The notes beneath the pieces are model-generated. The model searched no databases. It had not been told where the DNA came from and saw only the letters and a program-made list of their open reading frames with translations. 64,000 bases of DNA from an uncultured Paraprevotella sp. Its GTDB lineage: Bacteria > Bacteroidota > Bacteroidia > Bacteroidales > Bacteroidaceae. Location of the stretch: NCBI GenBank assembly GCA_910586505.1, contig CAJUGV010000005.1, forward strand, positions 124,001 through 188,000, read 5' to 3'. How positions within the stretch are numbered: the first letter of the stretch is position 1; each line of letters begins with the position of its first letter. Below, piece after piece: positions 16,890 through 25,026 of the stretch. Both the position numbers and the translations under genes were made by a program.

Positions 16890-17156
16890 ATGGCACAGCA
16901 ATCAGAAATCAGATATTTGACTCCGCCGACCGTAGATGTGAAGAAGAAAAAGTACTGTCGTTTCAAAAAGAGCGGCATCAAGTACATTGATTATAAAGAT
17001 CCTGAATTCCTGAAGAAGTTCTTGAACGAGCAGGGGAAAATTCTGCCCCGTCGTATTACCGGTACTTCTTTGAAGTATCAGCGTCGTGTGGCACAGGCTG
17101 TTAAGAGAGCTCGCCACTTGGCACTTCTTCCATTTGTAACAGACATGATGAAATAA
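16890..17156 (+). CDS. rpsR: 30S ribosomal protein bS18
   Basis: An 88-residue bS18 with the conserved core PRRITGTSLKYQRRVAQAVK (about 53-72) and the C-terminal RARHLALLPFV. It starts 3 bp after the rpsF stop. In Bacteroidota ribosomes bS18, bS6 and bS21 form the pocket that hides the anti-Shine-Dalgarno tail of 16S rRNA. A strong Shine-Dalgarno sequence precedes the start. Confidence 0.97.
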   Translation: MAQQSEIRYLTPPTVDVKKKKYCRFKKSGIKYIDYKDPEFLKKFLNEQGKILPRRITGTSLKYQRRVAQAVKRARHLALLPFVTDMMK

Positions 17157-17160
17157 TAAT

Positions 17161-17167
17161 AAGGAGG
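17161..17167 (+). promoter_or_regulatory. Shine-Dalgarno sequence before rplI
   Basis: AAGGAGG lies in the 18-bp gap between rpsR and rplI with a 7-nt spacer to the ATG at 17175. It is not constrained by coding, unlike the one before rpsR. Confidence 0.7.
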
Positions 17168-17174
17168 AGTAAGT

Positions 17175-17621
17175 ATGGAAATTATATTGAAAGAAGATAT
17201 TATAGGCTTGGGCTACAAGAATGATATTGTGGATGTAAAGCCTGGTTATGCTCGTAACTTCCTTATTCCTACCGGAAAGGCTGTGATCGCTTCGGTTTCG
17301 GCTCGTAAGATGTTGGCTGAGGATTTGAAGCAGTGTGCTCATAAGTTGGAGAAGATTAAGAATGACGCTCAGGCGTTGGCTGATAAGTTGGCTGAGGTTT
17401 CTTTGACTATTTCTACGAAAGTGAGTTCCACAGGAGCTATTTACGGTTCTGTAAACAGTTTGCAGATTGCAGATGAACTTAAAAAACTCGGCTTTGATAT
17501 AGACCGTAAGATGATTCTGGTTAAGGACGTGAAAGAGGTTGGTTCTTACAAAGCTGCAGTGAAACTCCACAAAGAGGTAACTGTTGAAATACCTTTTGAG
17601 GTAATAGCAGAAGAGGCATAA
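17175..17621 (+). CDS. rplI: 50S ribosomal protein bL9
   Basis: The 148-residue protein has the bL9 layout: N-terminal globular domain with the signature GYKNDIVDVKPGYARNFLIP (about 16-35), a long connecting helix (about 40-75) and the C-terminal domain starting near TISTKVSSTGAIYGSV. It stabilises the L1 stalk region of the 50S subunit. Last gene of the operon, with a terminator 27 bp after the stop. Confidence 0.97.
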   Translation: MEIILKEDIIGLGYKNDIVDVKPGYARNFLIPTGKAVIASVSARKMLAEDLKQCAHKLEKIKNDAQALADKLAEVSLTISTKVSSTGAIYGSVNSLQIADELKKLGFDIDRKMILVKDVKEVGSYKAAVKLHKEVTVEIPFEVIAEEA

Positions 17622-17647
17622 GCAATTTGAAATTGTGTGTTATACTG

Positions 17648-17686
17648 AGAGGGGAGCATCTGAAAACAAGGATGCTCCCCTCTTTT
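17648..17686 (+). terminator. Terminator after rplI
   Basis: AGAGGGGAGCATC / GATGCTCCCCTCT (13-bp stem, 10-nt loop) followed by TTTT. Confidence 0.9.
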
Positions 17687-17723
17687 ATAGGTTTATATGT
17701 TTTTAATCAGGCTGATTAAGAGA

Positions 17724-17758
17724 CAAAAAAAAGAGAGACTATACTCACGTATGGTCTC
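17724..17758 (-). terminator. Terminator of the small low-complexity lipoprotein gene
   Basis: Read on the minus strand, GAGACCATA pairs with TATAGTCTC around a 6-nt loop and is followed by a long T-run (A-run at plus 17724-17732). Confidence 0.8.
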
Positions 17759-17792
17759 TTTGTCTTTTTTTAAGTTCGTATCTGAACTGAAA

Positions 17793-18005
17793 TTATTCAG
17801 CAGCAGGAGCTTCAACAACAGCGCTATCAGCAACAACAGCTTCAGCAGCAGCGCTATCAGCAACCGTAGAGTCAACTACGATAACTTCTTCTTCAATAGC
17901 TACAGTGTCGTTTTCAACTTCAGTTTCAGCCTGAGCAGCTTTGTTACCGCAAGAAGCGAAAGAAATAGCTGCGAAAGCTACGAACATAAATGCTAACTTT
18001 TTCAT
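17793..18005 (-). CDS. Small low-complexity acidic lipoprotein
   Basis: The 70-residue product has a lipoprotein signal (MKKLAFMFVAFAAISFASC, Cys19) followed by about 50 residues built almost only from Ala, Val, Glu, Asp, Ser and Thr. Short internal near-repeats (VADSAAAEAVVADSAVVEA) are mirrored in repeated GCTATCAGCAACAACAGC-like DNA, which suggests slippage-driven length change. The mature part is strongly acidic and probably disordered at the membrane surface. It has its own -7 box (18056-18063), a leader of about 45 nt and its own terminator, so it is a genuine separate gene. No function is known to me. Confidence 0.8.
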   Translation of the reverse strand: MKKLAFMFVAFAAISFASCGNKAAQAETEVENDTVAIEEEVIVVDSTVADSAAAEAVVADSAVVEAPAAE

Positions 18006-18055
18006 TTTTTTGCTTTTTAAATCTGTAAAACAATCAATTGCTTATTAAAACACTG

Positions 18056-18063
18056 CAAAGGTA
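18056..18063 (-). promoter_or_regulatory. -7 box of the small lipoprotein gene
   Basis: TACCTTTG on the minus strand, 50 bp before the ATG at 18005. Confidence 0.7.
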
Positions 18064-18204
18064 TATACTTTTTTGATACGTTGTACATTTTGCACTCTTT
18101 TTTTTTAAGAAGAAAAACTTATACTATTCTAATTATCATATAATCAGTTGCTTGTGTATTGTTAATTTTTTGCTTTATTAGGCTTTCATTTCCATATAAT
18201 TGTG

Positions 18205-18212
18205 TAACTTTG
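18205..18212 (+). promoter_or_regulatory. mtaB promoter -7 box
   Basis: TAACTTTG matches TAnnTTTG. It lies 18 bp before an in-frame ATG at 18230 and 44 bp before the preferred ATG at 18257. Confidence 0.7.
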
Positions 18213-18256
18213 CGAAGTAAACATAGATTTTGCATTGTATATTATATATAAGGTGT

Positions 18257-19600
18257 ATGACAAAAGCATCTGTTTTTGAAGGTAAGAAAGCCGTTTACTT
18301 CACGTTGGGTTGTAAGTTGAATTTTGCAGAAACGTCTACAGTCGGGCGTTTGTTGAAACAAGTGGGAGTGCATACGGTGAAGAAAGGCGAGCAGGCTGAT
18401 ATTTGTATAGTGAATACATGTTCGGTGACAGAAGTTGCGGATCATAAATGTCGGCAAGCCATACATAAGTTAGTGAAACAGCATCCACGGGCTTTTGTAG
18501 TTGTTACGGGATGTTATGCTCAACTTAAGCCCGAACAGGTAGCTGCTATTGAAGGGGTAGACCTGGTTTTAGGAGCGGAACAGAAGGGACAGATATTGCA
18601 TTATCTTGAAGAGCGTCTGCTTTTATTTCCGGAAGGTCGTGAAGCTGGTGATGCCGGGCACGAGTCGCATGCTGTGCCGACTAAGGATATCCGGACTTTT
18701 GTGCCTTCTTGTTCATGTGGTGACCGTACGCGTTATTTTCTGAAAGTGCAGGACGGATGCGATTATTACTGTACGTATTGTACGATTCCTTATGCGCGCG
18801 GGAGAAGTCGTAACGGAAGCATTGCCTCCTTGGTGGCACAGGCTGAAAAAGCTGCGTTTGAGGGAGGGCGAGAGATTGTGCTGACCGGAGTGAATATCGG
18901 TGATTTCGGCAAGACTACCGGAGAGAGTTTCTTGGACTTGATTAAGGCGTTGGATCGGGTGGAAGGCATTGCACGGTACCGCATATCTTCCATTGAGCCG
19001 AATTTGTTGACGGACGAAGTGTTGGAGTATTGCGCCGGTTCGCGTGCTTTTATGCCCCATTTCCATATACCGTTGCAAAGCGGATGCGATGAAGTGCTGA
19101 AACTTATGCACCGTCGTTATACTACCGCTTTCTTTGCCGATAAGGTAGCGCGGGTAAAAGAGTTGATGTCGGATGCTTTCATCGGTGTAGATGTCATAGT
19201 GGGAACGAGAGGAGAGACGGAGGACTTTTTCGAACAGGCTTATGATTTTATTCGTGCTTTGGATGTCAGTCAATTACATGTGTTCAGTTATTCCGAGCGT
19301 CCCGGTACTATGGCATTGAAAATATCTCATTCCGTTCCGTCGGAGGAGAAGCATCGCCGTAGTCAGCGTCTGTTGGAATTGTCCGATGCAAAATGGGATG
19401 CTTTCTATCGTAATTATATCGGTGAGGAGGCCGAGGTCTTGTTGGAAAAATCACGTACGAAAGGAGTGATGCACGGTTTTACTAATAATTACATCAGAGT
19501 GGAAGTGCCGGTGAGTGAAGATTTGGATAATCAGATAGTACGTGTACGCCTTGGGGACTTTAATCAAGACCGTTCGGCGTTATGCGCTACCTTATTATAA
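18257..19600 (+). CDS. mtaB: tRNA t6A37 methylthiotransferase MtaB
   Basis: MtaB is a radical SAM enzyme that adds a methylthio group to N6-threonylcarbamoyladenosine at tRNA position 37. The N-terminal UPF0004 domain (about 10-125) has the three cluster cysteines in TLGCKLNFAE, VNTCSVT and VTGCYAQ. The radical SAM domain has CDYYCTYCTIPYARG (about 168-182), and the C-terminal region GEEAEVLLEKS to HGFTNNYIRVEVP looks like a TRAM domain. ATG 18257 gives 447 residues starting MTKASVFEGKK; an upstream ATG at 18230 is possible. A GT2 gene starts 14 bp after the stop, so they are probably co-transcribed. Confidence 0.93.
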   Translation: MTKASVFEGKKAVYFTLGCKLNFAETSTVGRLLKQVGVHTVKKGEQADICIVNTCSVTEVADHKCRQAIHKLVKQHPRAFVVVTGCYAQLKPEQVAAIEGVDLVLGAEQKGQILHYLEERLLLFPEGREAGDAGHESHAVPTKDIRTFVPSCSCGDRTRYFLKVQDGCDYYCTYCTIPYARGRSRNGSIASLVAQAEKAAFEGGREIVLTGVNIGDFGKTTGESFLDLIKALDRVEGIARYRISSIEPNLLTDEVLEYCAGSRAFMPHFHIPLQSGCDEVLKLMHRRYTTAFFADKVARVKELMSDAFIGVDVIVGTRGETEDFFEQAYDFIRALDVSQLHVFSYSERPGTMALKISHSVPSEEKHRRSQRLLELSDAKWDAFYRNYIGEEAEVLLEKSRTKGVMHGFTNNYIRVEVPVSEDLDNQIVRVRLGDFNQDRSALCATLL

Positions 19601-19614
19601 TATATGAGAATGCT

Positions 19615-20628
19615 ATGGATCAGGTTGCGGTTGTCATTTTGAATTGGAACGGCGAGGAGATGCTCCGCCGTTTTCTCCCTGGTGTGTTGAGATACACCAA
19701 AGGGCGTGTCTATGTGGCTGATAATGCTTCTTCCGATGGTTCCGTAGCGATGCTTTCAAGAGAATTTCCGACAGTAGATATCATTCTGCTTGACCGGAAC
19801 TATGGGTTTGCCGATGGATATAATCGTGCATTGGAGCAGATCGAAGCGGAGTACTATGTACTGCTGAACTCTGATGTAGAGGTGAAGGATGACTGGCTGG
19901 TCCCGATGATTCGATATATGGAGATGCATCCGGATGTAGCGGCCTGTCAGCCGAAGATACGGAGTTGGCATGTACCGGAGCGGTTTGAATATGCGGGAGC
20001 TGCAGGAGGATATGTAGATGCGTTGGGCTATCCCTATTGCAGAGGGCGTATTTTTGATACGGTAGAAACGGATGGCGGCCAGTATGACGCCGTGGTGCCT
20101 GTTTTTTGGGCTACCGGAGCTGCTTTGATGGTTCGCAGTAAAGTCTATCACGAGAATGGCGGACTGGACGGCCGTTTTTTTGCTCATATGGAAGAAATAG
20201 ACTTCTGTTGGCGGTTGCGAAGCCGCGGATATGGCATAGTCTGTATACCGGAGGCGGTTGTTTTCCATGTAGGAGGCGGAACATTACCCAAGGAAAATCC
20301 CCGCAAGACCTATCTGAATTTTCGCAATAACCTTTATATGCTCTATAAGAATCTGCCGGAAGCACGGTTAAAGCCGGTTATGCGCCGCCGCTTTTGGCTG
20401 GATAGACTGGCTGCATTCCAATTTTTTCTCAAGGGAGAATGGAGATCGAGCCAGGCTATATTCCGTGCTTGGGCGGATTTCAGGAAACATAAGGAACTCT
20501 TTTCTCCTGATCGTCGGGAGAATCTGAAGCGCATGGTAGTGGATCCGATACCGGAGCAAGCACGTTTCAGCATCTTATGGAGTTTCTATGCAAAGCGTCG
20601 TAAAAAATATTCTGAGCTTTCCGATTAA
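19615..20628 (+). CDS. Glycosyltransferase family 2
   Basis: A GT-A fold transferase of 337 residues from the ATG at 19615 (MDQVAVVILNWNGEEML). The nucleotide-sugar binding motif YVADNASSDGS (about 44-54), the DxD-like LLNSDVEVKDDW (about 84-95), a GAALMVRS acceptor-region motif and MEEIDFCWRLRSRGY are all in the normal rhamnosyl/galactosyl-transferase-like order. The C-terminal region has a YLNFRNNLYMLYKN segment typical of cell-surface GT2 enzymes. An in-frame ATG at 19582 would overlap mtaB and add 11 unlikely residues. Sugar and acceptor cannot be deduced; a role in surface glycan synthesis is likely. Confidence 0.88.
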   Translation: MDQVAVVILNWNGEEMLRRFLPGVLRYTKGRVYVADNASSDGSVAMLSREFPTVDIILLDRNYGFADGYNRALEQIEAEYYVLLNSDVEVKDDWLVPMIRYMEMHPDVAACQPKIRSWHVPERFEYAGAAGGYVDALGYPYCRGRIFDTVETDGGQYDAVVPVFWATGAALMVRSKVYHENGGLDGRFFAHMEEIDFCWRLRSRGYGIVCIPEAVVFHVGGGTLPKENPRKTYLNFRNNLYMLYKNLPEARLKPVMRRRFWLDRLAAFQFFLKGEWRSSQAIFRAWADFRKHKELFSPDRRENLKRMVVDPIPEQARFSILWSFYAKRRKKYSELSD

Positions 20629-20662
20629 AATCCGATTATTTTTGCTTTTTTTAGTAAAAAGC

Positions 20663-20693
20663 TTTGTGCTTCCTTGGTTTCTTCGTATATTTG
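20663..20693 (+). promoter_or_regulatory. Promoter of the GldB-like gene
   Basis: TTTG (20663-20666), a 19-bp spacer and TATATTTG (20686-20693) match the Bacteroides consensus fully. Transcription would start near 20700, about 20 nt before the TTG start codon. Confidence 0.85.
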
Positions 20694-20719
20694 TATGCGG
20701 ATTTAACGAATAATAAGTT

Positions 20720-21733
20720 TTGAGACGAGTAATATTGACATTATTAGGTCTGACTATGGTTTTCTCTTCTTGTCAATGGGTTCCCGAGTCATGGTGGATG
20801 AGCGGGGATGCGAATGAGGGAGAGAAGATTTTCCGTTATGACCGTCTGGTGGACGAATTCGTTTCTTTAAATAGTTTTACTTCCCTTCAACGTATGAATA
20901 CAGAGTATCCTGCGTCTACGCGGTTACTCATAGAAGAGGTACTGGCCATCGGAACGGTGCAGGAACCCCGTGTTGAGCAACGGTTGCGTGAGTATTTTCT
21001 GGATTCTACCATGCAGGTCGTGTTGGAAGATGTTCATCATGAATATCGCGATTTGCGGGCAGAGGAAACGGAAATCTTTTCGGTATTCCGGCAGTTGAAA
21101 GAGGAGGATCCGGCTTTCAGAATACCTTTCGTTTATTCTCAGATCTCCGGGCTGAACCAGAGTATATTGGTGGGAGACAGTTTGTTGGGTATCAGTCTTG
21201 ATAAATATATGGGTAAGGACTATTCCCTTTATCAGCGATATTATCATGATTATCAGCGTGAGGTGATGGAGCGGAGCCGGCTTGTTCCCGATGCTTTATT
21301 CTATTATTTGTCTCATGAGTATCCGTTGCCGAAGGGCGAGGTACACACGTTGTTGGATTATATCGCCCGATTCGGTAAGTTGCATTGGATCATAGCCCGG
21401 TTACGGAATGTATCGCTGGAGCATGAGGTCGGATTTGACGCACACCGTGTACAATGGTTTCGTGAACACGAAGCCGCAGTATGGGAGTGGCTGAACGCTC
21501 AGGGGGCACTGACTTCGGCTGATATGACGATGATCCGTTTGTTTATTTTCCCCCGTGATACGATACCCTGTATAGGGGAAGATTGTCCTGACAGAATCGG
21601 TTTGTGGTTGGGGATGCAGATTATGGAACATTATATGAAGCGGCATCCCGAGACCACTATCGGTGAATTGCTCCGTGAGAACGATTATGAGAAGATACTC
21701 CGTGAGTCGGGGTATCGGCAGACTGCAAACTGA
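20720..21733 (+). CDS. GldB-like lipoprotein (TTG start)
   Basis: A 337-residue protein starting at TTG 20720, with a lipoprotein signal LTMVFSSCQWV (Cys18). The body resembles the GldB family of Bacteroidota: a long alpha-helical protein with ILVGDSLLGISLDKYMGKDY (about 150-170) and an EHYMKRHPETTIGELL segment near the end. In gliding Flavobacteria GldB is needed for motility and secretion; homologues also occur in non-gliding Bacteroides, where the role is unknown. The TTG start is supported by a perfect promoter 26 bp upstream and by the signal peptide beginning there. The downstream methyltransferase gene starts 2 bp after the stop. Confidence 0.65.
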   Translation: MRRVILTLLGLTMVFSSCQWVPESWWMSGDANEGEKIFRYDRLVDEFVSLNSFTSLQRMNTEYPASTRLLIEEVLAIGTVQEPRVEQRLREYFLDSTMQVVLEDVHHEYRDLRAEETEIFSVFRQLKEEDPAFRIPFVYSQISGLNQSILVGDSLLGISLDKYMGKDYSLYQRYYHDYQREVMERSRLVPDALFYYLSHEYPLPKGEVHTLLDYIARFGKLHWIIARLRNVSLEHEVGFDAHRVQWFREHEAAVWEWLNAQGALTSADMTMIRLFIFPRDTIPCIGEDCPDRIGLWLGMQIMEHYMKRHPETTIGELLRENDYEKILRESGYRQTAN

Positions 21734-21735
21734 GA

Positions 21736-22446
21736 ATGATGGAACCAGCACTTTATTTAATCCCCGTGACACTGGGAGATACTCCCTTGTCGCAGGTTTT
21801 GCCCGATTACAATACGGACATTATTCGTAACATCAAGTTCTTTATAGTAGAAGACCTGCGGTCGGCCCGTCGTTTTCTGAAAAAAGTGGACCGTGAAATA
21901 GACATTGACACCCTGACATTCTTTGCTATGGGAAAGCATGCTTCGTCCGATGCGTTTGCTTCCTATCTCCGTCCTTTGGAACAGGGGATGTCTGTGGGAG
22001 TGATTTCCGAAGCCGGTTGTCCTGCTGTGGCTGATCCCGGAGCCGATGTGGTGGCTATAGCCCAGCGTAAGGGCTTGCGGGTGGTTCCGTTGGTGGGGCC
22101 CTCATCCATGATTCTGGCTGTGATGGCCTCCGGTTTTAACGGGCAGAGTTTTGCTTTCAACGGCTATTTGCCTATAGATCCGTCTGAGCGTACAAAACGC
22201 ATCAAGATGCTTGAGCAGCGGGTCTATGCGGAACATCAGACCCAGCTTTTCATAGAAACTCCCTATCGCAATGCTAAAATGTTTGATGAGATTATCCGTA
22301 CCTGTCGTCCTCAGACCCGTTTGTGTGTGGCGGCCGGCATCACCTGTAAGGAGGAGTATATCAGAACCCGTACGGTACAGGAATGGAGAAAGCATTCCTT
22401 GCCGGATTTGTCCAAAGTACCGGCTATATTTTTGATCTATAAATAA
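21736..22446 (+). CDS. Tetrapyrrole-methylase-family SAM methyltransferase (RsmI-like paralogue)
   Basis: The 236-residue protein belongs to the tetrapyrrole methylase superfamily, near RsmI, which 2'-O-methylates C1402 of 16S rRNA. Landmarks are LYLIPVTLGDTPL at the N-terminus, the GVISEAGCPAVADPGADVV segment (about 93-111), VVPLVGPSSMILAVMASG (about 118-135) and FIETPYRN (about 174-181). It differs from standard RsmI in the N-terminal motif (VTLGDT in place of the GNLGD-type sequence), so I leave the substrate open. Two adjacent ATG codons (21736 and 21739) could start it. It is co-transcribed with the GldB-like gene. Confidence 0.85.
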   Translation: MMEPALYLIPVTLGDTPLSQVLPDYNTDIIRNIKFFIVEDLRSARRFLKKVDREIDIDTLTFFAMGKHASSDAFASYLRPLEQGMSVGVISEAGCPAVADPGADVVAIAQRKGLRVVPLVGPSSMILAVMASGFNGQSFAFNGYLPIDPSERTKRIKMLEQRVYAEHQTQLFIETPYRNAKMFDEIIRTCRPQTRLCVAAGITCKEEYIRTRTVQEWRKHSLPDLSKVPAIFLIYK

Positions 22447-22631
22447 GCCTGTGTGTGCCAGTGTCCGTTTCCGGATGTTGACGGGCAAAAACGTATCAGG
22501 AAATAGGATCTGTTCTCCGGTGTCGGTCTGTGCGAAAAGACTTCGTACGGGTGAAGATTTTATTTTTGTATATATGATTGGAAATCAATCAAAAGCAAAG
22601 GGAATGGATCGGTGCGGCATCGTGTCGGAAA

Positions 22632-22675
22632 ATGATGAGCACGAAAATAAAAAATGATGCGGAAGAAAATATTTT
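22632..22675 (+). repeat. Intergenic 22-bp-period repeat, locus C (two clear units)
   Basis: Units start at 22632 (ATGATGAGCACGAAAATAAA) and 22654 (ATGATGCGGAAGAAAATATT). A weaker possible unit lies at 22610. The second unit forms the left arm of the terminator hairpin at 22646-22697. Same unit and period as the loci at 2754, 12926 and 41610. Confidence 0.75.
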
Positions 22676-22697
22676 TTCTTCCGCATCATTTTTTATT
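22646..22697. terminator. Long perfect inverted repeat between convergent genes
   Basis: A perfect 24-bp inverted repeat (arms 22646-22669 and 22674-22697, 4-nt loop) with A-rich left and T-rich right flanks. It can act as a terminator for both the methyltransferase gene (plus) and the S9 peptidase gene (minus), and its left arm is a 22-bp repeat unit. Confidence 0.85.
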
Positions 22698-22718
22698 GTG
22701 TTCCGCAGAAACGATTCC

Positions 22719-24926
22719 TTACTTCAGGTTTTCGATAAAAAAGCGGGTGATGCTTGTGTACAGGTGATGCCGTGTGTTGCCGCCTGCGATACCGTGATTA
22801 CGGTTGTTGTAGGGGAGCATCATGAACGGCTTGTCGGCCTGTACCAAGGCTTCGGCATATTCCATGGAATTGCGGAAGTGGACGTTGTCGTCCGCCGTGC
22901 CGTGACAGATCAGGAGACTTCCGTGCAACTTGTCGGCCTGCGTGATGGGACAGCGGTCATATCCTGCGGCGTTCTCCTGTGGCGTGCGCATGAAACGTTC
23001 GGTATACACCGTGTCGTAGTAGCGCCAGCACGTCGGGGGGGCCACAGCCACCCCGGCAGCGAAGACCGGACGTCCTTCGCTCATGCTCATCAGTGTGTTG
23101 AATCCTCCGTAGCTCCATCCCCAGATGCCGATGCGTTTGGCGTCTATATAGGGCAGGCCTCCCAGATAAAGGGCGGTTTCCACCTGGTCTTTGGCTTCGA
23201 GCAGTCCGAGATTCAGATAGGTGCATTTCTCAAATTCGGCTCCTCTTCCGCCGGTGCCCCGTCCGTCCACGCATACACAGATGAATCCCTGTTGTGTAAG
23301 ATACTGTTCGTAGAGCGTGCCGCCCATGCTGCCCGCTCCCCAAGAGTCGATGACCTGTTGCGAACCGGGGCCGCTGTATTGGAACATCACCACGGGATAC
23401 TTCTTGGAAGGACTGAAGTCGGCCGGCTTCACCATATAGCCGTTCAGCTCTATGCCTTCTCCGGTGGTGAAGCGGAAAAACTCGCGCGGTGCGTCGGCCT
23501 GTCCGGCAAGCCGGGCCGAAAGTTCTTTGTTATCCTCAAGCACTTTCAGCGTCTTCCCGTTGCGGTTGCAGAGCGAAGTGACATAGGGCGTGCTGATATT
23601 GGAATAAACGTTCATGTAGTATTTCATGTTCCGGCTGAAGATGGCGCTGTGGCATCCTTCCCGAGCCGAGAGTTTCACGGTGTGTCCCTTGCCGTCGGTG
23701 CGATAGATGGCGGTGTGTATCGGGTCGTCTGCACGGGTAGCCGAGAAGAAGAAACTGCCGTCGGTCGCGTCATAGCCGTAGAAACTGCTGACGATGAGTT
23801 TGTCGTCGGTCATTTTTTTCAGAAGCGAGCCGTTCAGGTCGTAGAGATAGAGGTGGTTGTATCCGTCACGCTCGCTGGTGAGCACAAACCGGTCGGGATA
23901 GAAACTCAGGTTGTGGAACACATTCTCGTTGATGTATTTGTTCACATTGTCGCGCAGGATTTTCTTGCATTCCGTAGAGCGGGGATTGGCCATGTACACT
24001 TCCAAGCAGTCCTGATGGCGGTTCAACGTGAAGACGGCCAGCCGCGCCGGATCGTTGGTGAAACGGATGCGCGGAATGTAGCTGTCAGCCTCGATAGGCA
24101 GCTTTATCGTGCGGATGACACGGGCCTTGATGTCGAACGTCTGTACGCTGACGGTGGAGTTGGTCGTGCCTGCCATAGGATATTTGTATTCATACCGGCC
24201 CGGATACACGGCGTATTCCTCTTTGGCCGGCCGGCTGCCCTTGTACCACGGGAAAGCAAACGTGGCCACTTTGCTTTCGTCGTAGCGGACCCATGCTATC
24301 ATCGTGTTGTCGGCATTGAAGTCGAATGAGCGGTTCGTGCTGAACTCCTCTTCGTTTACCCAGTCGGGCAATCCGTTGATGATTTTGTTGAACTGTCCGT
24401 CCTGTGTCACCTGGCTCTCGCTGTTGTTGAACAGCAGTTTGACGAGAAACAGGTTGTTTTGGCGTACGAATCCCACCATATTGCCGTCCGGTGAGAACTT
24501 GGGGGCCTGTTGCGGCCCGTTGTCCGACAGGGCGACGAGTGTCCGGTTGGCAATGTCGTAAATGTAATAGACTGCCGTAAACGAATGGCGGTAAATAGGT
24601 TTCGTTTCGGTCTGGATCAGAATTTTCTTTTCATCGGGCGACATGATATAGCCGTCTATGCTTTTCAGCTTGACGTCTCTGGCTGTAGCCACATCGAACA
24701 GAACGTCTTTCCTGCTGCCGTCGCGGAAGGAGTAAGTGATGATTTGTTTGCGGTCGTCGCTCAGCCGGGAATAAGTTTCTCCGTCGTTGAGCGGGTTCAC
24801 TCCATAGATGCGTCGTGCCGAATACTTCCCTGTGCAAATGTCTTTCAGGGACAATTCTCCGGCGCTGGTGAGCACGGGAGCGGCAGCCATGAGGCATCCG
24901 ATAAAGAAACGTGAAATCTTTTTCAT
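22719..24926 (-). CDS. Dipeptidyl peptidase IV-type serine peptidase (family S9)
   Basis: The 735-residue protein has a signal peptide (MKKISRFFIGCLMAAAPVLTSAGE), an eight-bladed DPPIV beta-propeller (about 40-480) and a C-terminal alpha/beta-hydrolase domain. The catalytic triad is clear: Ser605 in GWSYGGFN, Asp679 in GTADDNVHF and His711 in NRNHGIAGG, with spacing close to human DPPIV. Such periplasmic enzymes release X-Pro or X-Ala dipeptides. The start lies after a -7 box at 24976-24983, divergent from the next gene. The propeller Glu pair that defines strict DPPIV specificity was not located with certainty, so DPPIV versus a related S9 specificity stays open. Confidence 0.9.
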   Translation of the reverse strand: MKKISRFFIGCLMAAAPVLTSAGELSLKDICTGKYSARRIYGVNPLNDGETYSRLSDDRKQIITYSFRDGSRKDVLFDVATARDVKLKSIDGYIMSPDEKKILIQTETKPIYRHSFTAVYYIYDIANRTLVALSDNGPQQAPKFSPDGNMVGFVRQNNLFLVKLLFNNSESQVTQDGQFNKIINGLPDWVNEEEFSTNRSFDFNADNTMIAWVRYDESKVATFAFPWYKGSRPAKEEYAVYPGRYEYKYPMAGTTNSTVSVQTFDIKARVIRTIKLPIEADSYIPRIRFTNDPARLAVFTLNRHQDCLEVYMANPRSTECKKILRDNVNKYINENVFHNLSFYPDRFVLTSERDGYNHLYLYDLNGSLLKKMTDDKLIVSSFYGYDATDGSFFFSATRADDPIHTAIYRTDGKGHTVKLSAREGCHSAIFSRNMKYYMNVYSNISTPYVTSLCNRNGKTLKVLEDNKELSARLAGQADAPREFFRFTTGEGIELNGYMVKPADFSPSKKYPVVMFQYSGPGSQQVIDSWGAGSMGGTLYEQYLTQQGFICVCVDGRGTGGRGAEFEKCTYLNLGLLEAKDQVETALYLGGLPYIDAKRIGIWGWSYGGFNTLMSMSEGRPVFAAGVAVAPPTCWRYYDTVYTERFMRTPQENAAGYDRCPITQADKLHGSLLICHGTADDNVHFRNSMEYAEALVQADKPFMMLPYNNRNHGIAGGNTRHHLYTSITRFFIENLK

Positions 24927-24973
24927 TTTATTTTTAGTGTATGATGTAAAGTCTCATCTTGAATTTAACGTCT

Positions 24974-25004
24974 CGCAAAGATAAGTTTTTTTTCTATCTT
25001 TGCG
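24974..25004. promoter_or_regulatory. Back-to-back divergent promoters forming a palindrome
   Basis: CGCAAAGATA (24974-24983) and TATCTTTGCG (24995-25004) are a perfect inverted repeat. Each arm contains a TATCTTTG -7 box, one driving the S9 peptidase (minus) and the other the radical SAM gene (plus). The two boxes are only 11 bp apart, so the two polymerase footprints must overlap. Confidence 0.7.
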
Positions 25005-25026
25005 GGATGATAGATATTTAAAAAGT

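Noticed and set aside
22578..24329. 583-codon plus-strand frame across the S9 peptidase
   Set aside because: Antisense shadow of a peptidase with a complete catalytic triad; it also begins inside the terminator region.
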